From contig NZ_SODP01000001.1 of the NCBI RefSeq assembly GCF_004365355.1, forward strand, positions 508,191-572,190: a DNA stretch of 64,000 nucleotides, in the 5' to 3' direction. Every line of letters starts with the position of its first letter. Position 1 is the stretch's first letter. The DNA comes from Kribbella pratensis. Lineage in GTDB: Bacteria; Actinomycetota; Actinomycetes; Propionibacteriales; Kribbellaceae. The notes below the pieces were generated by a model. It made no database searches and was not told the DNA's origin. It saw only the letters and a program-made list of their open reading frames with translations. Below, piece after piece: positions 59,830 to 64,000 of the stretch. The translations under genes were made by a program, and so were the position numbers.

Positions 59830-61323
59830 GTGAAGGCAAGGAAACTCGGCCGGACTGTGGTCACCGGGATCGCCGTGGCCGGTGCGGCCGGTCTGGTCGC
59901 GCTCGCGGCCACCGGTGCGTCGGCAGCGTCGTCCAGTCCGGCCAGCACCGCCAGACCGGCTTTGAAATTGGTTGCCGGTAGCACCGATGTGACATTGGAG
60001 AACGTCGAGGGCTACGGCGTCGACCTCGACTTCGGTACGCATGTGGTGGCCGGCAACGCACCGATCGAGGTGCGTGCGACGCGGGCGTCGTACAGCTCGC
60101 CCGTCGTCGCGACGCAGTACGTCAACGGGAAGGCGACCCGTCAGTTGCCGAAGGGCCTGGTCACGGACTTCTCAGGCCTGGGGAAGTTCCTGCACATCAC
60201 GCTCACCGATGCGTCGGGCAAGAAGGTGCTCGACAAGGATCAGGCGCTGTGCCTGAACGGCGAAGGGTCCCGGACCCGGCCGGACGCACCCGCGACGTCG
60301 CCGTACCCGGACGGTTGTACTGCGAACCCGTTCACGCAGGGCGCGGTGTGGGGCGTGCAGACCGGATGGTCCTCGCGGACCTACGACGGCGGCGATCCGG
60401 TGCAGCTTGCCAACGGCAAGTACAAGGCAACCGTCACAGTCAACAAGGGCTACCGGGACTTCTTCAAGATCCCGGCGGCGGACGCATCGGTGAAGCTGAA
60501 CGTGACGATCCAGAAGGGCGAGACGTGCGTACGCGGTTGCTTCGGCGGGAAGAAGGCGGCAGCAAGCTCGGTGGCGCTGAAGCCTCACACGGCCCGTCCG
60601 ACCGGGAAGGCGAGCGTGCCGAAGGGCCCGAAGCCTGACCTGCGACCGGTCCCGGCCTGGGGAATCGTCGCCGCGCCGGGCGACGAGGGTACGCCGGACG
60701 CGGCCAAGGACTTTCTGCAGTTCTCGGCAACTGTGTGGAACGCCGGCCCGTCGCCGCTGGTGCTGGACGGCTTCCGGCAGCAGGGCAAGGACCTGATGGA
60801 CGCGTACCAGTACTTCTACGACACGCACGGCAAGGAGGTCGGGTACCAGAACACCGGAACGCTCGAGTGGGACGGCCGGCCCGGACACAACCACTGGCAC
60901 TTCACCGACTTCGCCCGCTACAGCCTGCTGAACTCGAAGCAGACCGAGGTGGTCCGGAGCCAGAAGGAGGCGTTCTGCCTGGCCGCGACGGATGCCATCG
61001 ACTACACGGTGAAGAACGCCAACTGGCACCCGTACAACACCGACCTGCACACAGCCTGCGGCGATCACAGCTCGCTGTCGGTGCGTGAGGTCCTTGACGT
61101 CGGCAACGGTGACACCTACGAGCAGTCGTTGCCCGGGCAGTCCTTCGACATCACGAACCTCGCCAACGGCACGTACTACGTCCAGGTGAGCGCCAACCCG
61201 GAGAACCGCCTGTACGAGTCGAACACGAAGAACAACGTTGCCCTGCGCAAGGTGATCCTGGGCGGCACCAAGCACGACCGCACCGTCCAGGTCCCGCCTG
61301 TCGGTGTCATCACCACGCCGTAA
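59830..61323 (+). CDS. Secreted lysyl-oxidase-family protein
   Basis: A signal peptide at residues 1-34. A ~270-residue N-terminal region with no named domain is followed by a lysyl-oxidase catalytic domain. Its copper-binding signature is GHNHWHFTDFARY, His353, His355 and His357. Then NANWHPYNTDLHTACGDHSSLSVREVLDVG, and a C-terminal strand region with paired Cys. Lysyl oxidases make aldehydes from lysine in proteins; bacterial roles are poorly known. GTG at 59830 is the only start near the signal peptide. A strong hairpin follows. Confidence 0.88.
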   Translation: MKARKLGRTVVTGIAVAGAAGLVALAATGASAASSSPASTARPALKLVAGSTDVTLENVEGYGVDLDFGTHVVAGNAPIEVRATRASYSSPVVATQYVNGKATRQLPKGLVTDFSGLGKFLHITLTDASGKKVLDKDQALCLNGEGSRTRPDAPATSPYPDGCTANPFTQGAVWGVQTGWSSRTYDGGDPVQLANGKYKATVTVNKGYRDFFKIPAADASVKLNVTIQKGETCVRGCFGGKKAAASSVALKPHTARPTGKASVPKGPKPDLRPVPAWGIVAAPGDEGTPDAAKDFLQFSATVWNAGPSPLVLDGFRQQGKDLMDAYQYFYDTHGKEVGYQNTGTLEWDGRPGHNHWHFTDFARYSLLNSKQTEVVRSQKEAFCLAATDAIDYTVKNANWHPYNTDLHTACGDHSSLSVREVLDVGNGDTYEQSLPGQSFDITNLANGTYYVQVSANPENRLYESNTKNNVALRKVILGGTKHDRTVQVPPVGVITTP

Positions 61324-61330
61324 CCCGTCT

Positions 61331-61383
61331 TTGAGCACCCACCAACCACGAGCCGCAGCCGAATGTGGTTGGTGGGTGCTCAA
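61331..61383. terminator. Bidirectional terminator
   Basis: A perfect 19-bp stem (TTGAGCACCCACCAACCAC at 61331-61349, complement at 61365-61383) with a 15-nt loop separates the lysyl-oxidase gene from the convergent MFS gene. It starts 7 bp after the lysyl-oxidase stop. Confidence 0.85.
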
Positions 61384-61449
61384 GGTGGCCCGGGGCAGGG
61401 GTGAGTGAAGGCAGCGTGCTCGCCCCCCGCCTCGGAGCTGTTGGTGGTG

Positions 61450-62979
61450 TTACTGGTGGTGTTGCGGGCGGCGGCGTGAGCGTGTCGGACGCAGATGCGA
61501 GTCCGTCCGCGCGTGCTGACGACGGCCCAGGACGAACGGGCGCGAGGTGCGGGTGATCGGAGTGGCCGACGGGGCGGACAGCATGATCTCCGCCTGCTGC
61601 AGGTTGAGCCGGACCGGGACCTGGTGCCACGGAGACCTGGTCCGGACGAGGACCAGCCGGAATTGGCCGTCCCGCCGCAGCCGCAGACCGATCGCGATCG
61701 TCGCCACCGCCGGGATCAGCCCGGCGAGCAGCAGAGCCGACCGCGCCCCGAAGTGCTGGGCGAGGAACCCGACCGTCGGCCCGCCGATCGCGCCGCCCCC
61801 GATGAAGACCAGGTTGTAGATCCCGGAGACCCGGCCGCGCAGGCCGTCCGGAGTGGTCAACTGGACCATCGACTGGGCCGCGGTCAGGAACATCAGGGTC
61901 GCCATACCCATCGACGCCAGCACCGGGATGAACGTCCACAGCGACGGCTGGATGGCGGCGAGTACTTCGGTGACCGTCAGCAGGCACGCGATACCGATCA
62001 GGTTGCGCAGCCGGGTCGGCCGCACGCGGCGGGCCGACAGCAGCGCACCCGCCAGTGCGCCGAACGCGACGACCGAGTTCAGGATGCCGTACCCCGAAGC
62101 GCCGATCTGGAAGACCCGGTCGGCGAAGGCGGTCAGCGTGACCGCCAGGCTGATCGTGAACATGCCGTAGATCCCGACGAGCGCGATCGCCCACCGCACG
62201 GCCGGCTCGTGGAACGCGTACCGCACGCCGTCGCGCAAGCCGTCCCGGATCCGGATCCCCGCGCTGGCCTTGCGGGCCGCGTGGTATCCGGGCATCTCGC
62301 TCTCCCGCATCCGCAGCAGCGCGCTGATCGAGGCGAAGAACGTGCAGGCGTTGATCGCGAACGCCCACGGCGTACCGAGCACGCCGAGCAGCACACCGCC
62401 GAGCGCCGGCCCGACCATGCTGCCAAGCTGGAACGTCGACGACACCATGCTGATCGCGTTTCGCACCGTGTCGCGGGGGACGATCTCGGTGACGAACGAC
62501 TGGCGGGTCGGGTTGTCGACCGCGGTCGCGAGGCCCAGGACGAACGCCATCGTGTACACGTGCCACACCTGGACGTGGCCGGTGAACGCGACCGTCGCGA
62601 GGATGGCGGCGCAGGATCCGAAGGTGGTCTGGGTGGCGAGCAGGACCTTCCGCTTCGGGAAGCGATCCGCGATGACGCCGCCGTACAGGCCGAGCAGGAG
62701 GGTGGGGGTGAACTGCAGCGCGGTCGTGATGCCGACCGCGGTCGCGCTGCCAGTGAGCGTGAGAACCAGCCAGTCCTGCGCGATGCGCTGGATCCAGCCG
62801 CCGGTCGAGACGACCAGCAGTCCGCTGACCAGGAGACGGAAGTTGCGGACCCGCAGCGCGCTGAAGGTGTCCTTGAAGCCCGGGCGGCGCTGCGAATCCC
62901 GGAACTCGTTTCGGTCGGTGGTGCGGTGGAGGTGGAAATCGGTGGACGGGACAGAACCGGAAGTGGCCCGGGTGGTCAA
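61450..62979 (-). CDS. MFS exporter (EntS/MFS_3 type)
   Basis: A 509-residue protein with 12 membrane helices in the central part and a ~60-residue polar C-terminal tail. NPTRQSFVTEIVPRDTVRNAISMVSSTFQLGSMVGPALGGVLLGVL fits the TM4-5 region of EntS-like exporters. The first ~40 residues are cytosolic. It exports an unknown small molecule. The start is a TTG at 62979; the true start may be later. It is divergent from a LysR regulator. Confidence 0.85.
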   Translation of the reverse strand: MTTRATSGSVPSTDFHLHRTTDRNEFRDSQRRPGFKDTFSALRVRNFRLLVSGLLVVSTGGWIQRIAQDWLVLTLTGSATAVGITTALQFTPTLLLGLYGGVIADRFPKRKVLLATQTTFGSCAAILATVAFTGHVQVWHVYTMAFVLGLATAVDNPTRQSFVTEIVPRDTVRNAISMVSSTFQLGSMVGPALGGVLLGVLGTPWAFAINACTFFASISALLRMRESEMPGYHAARKASAGIRIRDGLRDGVRYAFHEPAVRWAIALVGIYGMFTISLAVTLTAFADRVFQIGASGYGILNSVVAFGALAGALLSARRVRPTRLRNLIGIACLLTVTEVLAAIQPSLWTFIPVLASMGMATLMFLTAAQSMVQLTTPDGLRGRVSGIYNLVFIGGGAIGGPTVGFLAQHFGARSALLLAGLIPAVATIAIGLRLRRDGQFRLVLVRTRSPWHQVPVRLNLQQAEIMLSAPSATPITRTSRPFVLGRRQHARTDSHLRPTRSRRRPQHHQ

Positions 62980-63064
62980 GAGCGATCCCTACGCGTGTCG
63001 ACTGGTCAGGGGAGGACACGTCCATCCTCACGGTTCGGTACTGGATTCCCCCAGCGAATTACTC

Positions 63065-63079
63065 CTATTAGTCTTATAG
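63065..63079. promoter_or_regulatory. Candidate LysR-type operator
   Basis: CTAT-N7-ATAG fits the T-N11-A LysR pattern in the divergent promoter between the MFS exporter and the regulator. Outer half sites ATTAC (63058-63062) and GTAAT (63086-63090) surround it. It lies 26-40 bp upstream of the LysR start. Confidence 0.45.
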
Positions 63080-63104
63080 CGTCACGTAATGAAGGGGTGA
63101 ATCG

Positions 63105-64000
63105 ATGTACGACCCGGACCAGCTGCGGACGTTCCTCGCGGTGGCACAGTCGCTGAGCTTCACGCAGGCGGCTGAGCGGCTGGGTATCCGGCAACCGACG
63201 GTGAGCCAACATGTCCGCAAACTCGAGGTGGCCGTCGGGCGACCGCTCTTCGTGCGTGACACCCGCACGGTCACCCTCACCGCGGACGGCGAGGCGATGG
63301 CCGGTTTTGCCCGGACCATCCTGGCTGCGCACGAAGAGGCCGCCGGGTACTTCACCGGCTCGGAGTTGCGCGGCCGGCTGCGCTTCGGTGTGACCGACGA
63401 CCTCGCGCTCACCCCGCTGCCGAAGATCCTTCGCGACTTCCGCCAGCTGTACCCGCGGATCGACCTCGAGCTGACCGTTGCCCAGAGCCCGAACCTGCTC
63501 CGCCGGGTCGAGTCCGGCCACCTCGACCTCGCCTACGTGAAGCACGGTGCCGGCGGCGGCTACGAACCGAACGGCCGGCTGGTACGACGGGATCCGCTCG
63601 TCTGGGCCGGTATCTCGGGGACCCGGATCGCGCCGGACGGTCCGGTGCCGCTGGTCGCGTACCAGGCGCCGTCGCTGAGCCGCTCGCTCGGTGTGCAGTC
63701 GCTCGAACAGGCCGGCCGTACCTGCCGGATCACGTGCATCGTGCGCGGCGTCAACGGCGTACTCGCGGCTGTCCGGGCCGGGCTCGGCATCGCGATCTTC
63801 GCGCGGTCGCTGATGCCCGCGGACCTGGTCGAGCCGCCGCCGAGCGCGGGCCTGCCGGAACTGCCGCCGATCGACCTCGTGCTGATCACGAACCCGCGCG
63901 CCGCGAAGGAGCCGGCCGAGGCGCTGACGGCCGCGATCCTCGGCAGCAACGCGCCGCTGAAGCCGGACGCCGTGCTCGATCCGCAGGCGCCGGCTAGATC
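63105..64000 (+). CDS. LysR-family transcriptional regulator (3' end outside the window)
   Basis: Starts MYDPDQLRTFLAVAQSLSFTQAAERLGIRQPTVSQHVRKLEVAVGRPLFVRD, the N-terminal winged HTH with the recognition helix at ~31-40. LTPLPKILRDFRQLYPRIDLELTV is the ligand-domain start and CIVRGVNGVLAAVRAGLGIAI its second half. At least 298 residues are present, so nearly complete; no stop is reached by position 64000. It is divergent from the MFS exporter, its probable target. Confidence 0.92.
   Translation, partial: MYDPDQLRTFLAVAQSLSFTQAAERLGIRQPTVSQHVRKLEVAVGRPLFVRDTRTVTLTADGEAMAGFARTILAAHEEAAGYFTGSELRGRLRFGVTDDLALTPLPKILRDFRQLYPRIDLELTVAQSPNLLRRVESGHLDLAYVKHGAGGGYEPNGRLVRRDPLVWAGISGTRIAPDGPVPLVAYQAPSLSRSLGVQSLEQAGRTCRITCIVRGVNGVLAAVRAGLGIAIFARSLMPADLVEPPPSAGLPELPPIDLVLITNPRAAKEPAEALTAAILGSNAPLKPDAVLDPQAPAR

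Noticed and set aside
61310..63031. 573-codon frame in the MFS region
   Set aside because: It overlaps the true MFS frame in a shifted phase and has no membrane pattern.

Overview
This is a chromosomal window from a high-GC, mycothiol-type actinobacterium. The evidence is GC-rich third codon positions, frequent GTG starts, DinB/DUF664 proteins, ANTAR and DUF5994 proteins, many ECF/Hrd-type regulators, and secreted glycosidases. The gene mix (GH33 sialidase, GH27 alpha-galactosidase, lysyl-oxidase-like protein, SigX5-type sigma factor, DHFR-like protein) looks most like a soil or rhizosphere member of the Propionibacteriales such as Kribbella; that placement is inference from content only. There is no rRNA operon and no CRISPR array. 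Two tRNA genes are present, one with a CAU anticodon and one tRNA-Asn(GUU).

Layout. 1-0.5 kb: an unusual non-coding block with two copies of a nested inverted repeat around a 14-bp tandem repeat. 0.5-8 kb: secreted sialidase, an FAD ferredoxin-reductase-type enzyme, a TolB-like propeller, a membrane-anchored alpha/beta hydrolase behind a 25-codon leader ORF, and dnaG primase. 8-11 kb: small accessory genes including a deletion scar that joins the 3' ends of a TetR and a flavin monooxygenase gene, and a frameshifted phosphotransferase. 11-14 kb: OsmC/OhrR peroxide-response pair and a secreted subtilase. 14-20 kb: small unknown proteins, an ANTAR remnant, LapA- and DUF5994-type proteins, a PH-like membrane protein and a Ser/Thr kinase. 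20-24 kb: ABC-2 transporter divergent from a NarL-type two-component system. 24-28 kb: a translationally coupled SRPBCC/MFS/DHFR-like operon divergent from an ECF sigma factor with a SnoaL tail.

28-31.7 kb is an accessory, decaying stretch: stress-type small proteins (coiled coil, DUF1003, frameshifted HdeD), a GH3 fragment, and a tyrosine integrase whose catalytic core is deleted, ending at a tRNA gene. This looks like the scar of a tRNA-integrated element. 32-46 kb carries lipoproteins, a group-2 sigma factor, an amidohydrolase, UDG-like and ExoIII repair proteins, aldo-keto reductase, a phospholipase-C-like phosphoesterase and an M50-like protease. 46-50 kb holds the most unusual operon: a cytoplasmic S41 protease with a Lys/Ala-rich tail followed immediately by both subunits of an aconitase-X enzyme. 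51-57 kb: PAP2 phosphatase, SulP-carbonic anhydrase fusion, quinone-oxidoreductase/SnoaL fusion, HxlR regulator, an SDR lacking the YxxxK signature, and a DUF427 protein. 57-64 kb: GH27 alpha-galactosidase, lysyl-oxidase-like secreted protein, and an MFS exporter divergent from a LysR regulator that runs off the end.

Three otherwise intact genes (phosphotransferase, HdeD-like, SulP-carbonic anhydrase) are each broken by what reads as loss of one base, with clean coding in the shifted frame. Either this assembly contains indel errors or the genes are recent pseudogenes. All identifications were made by reading translations and motifs by eye; no database search was run.
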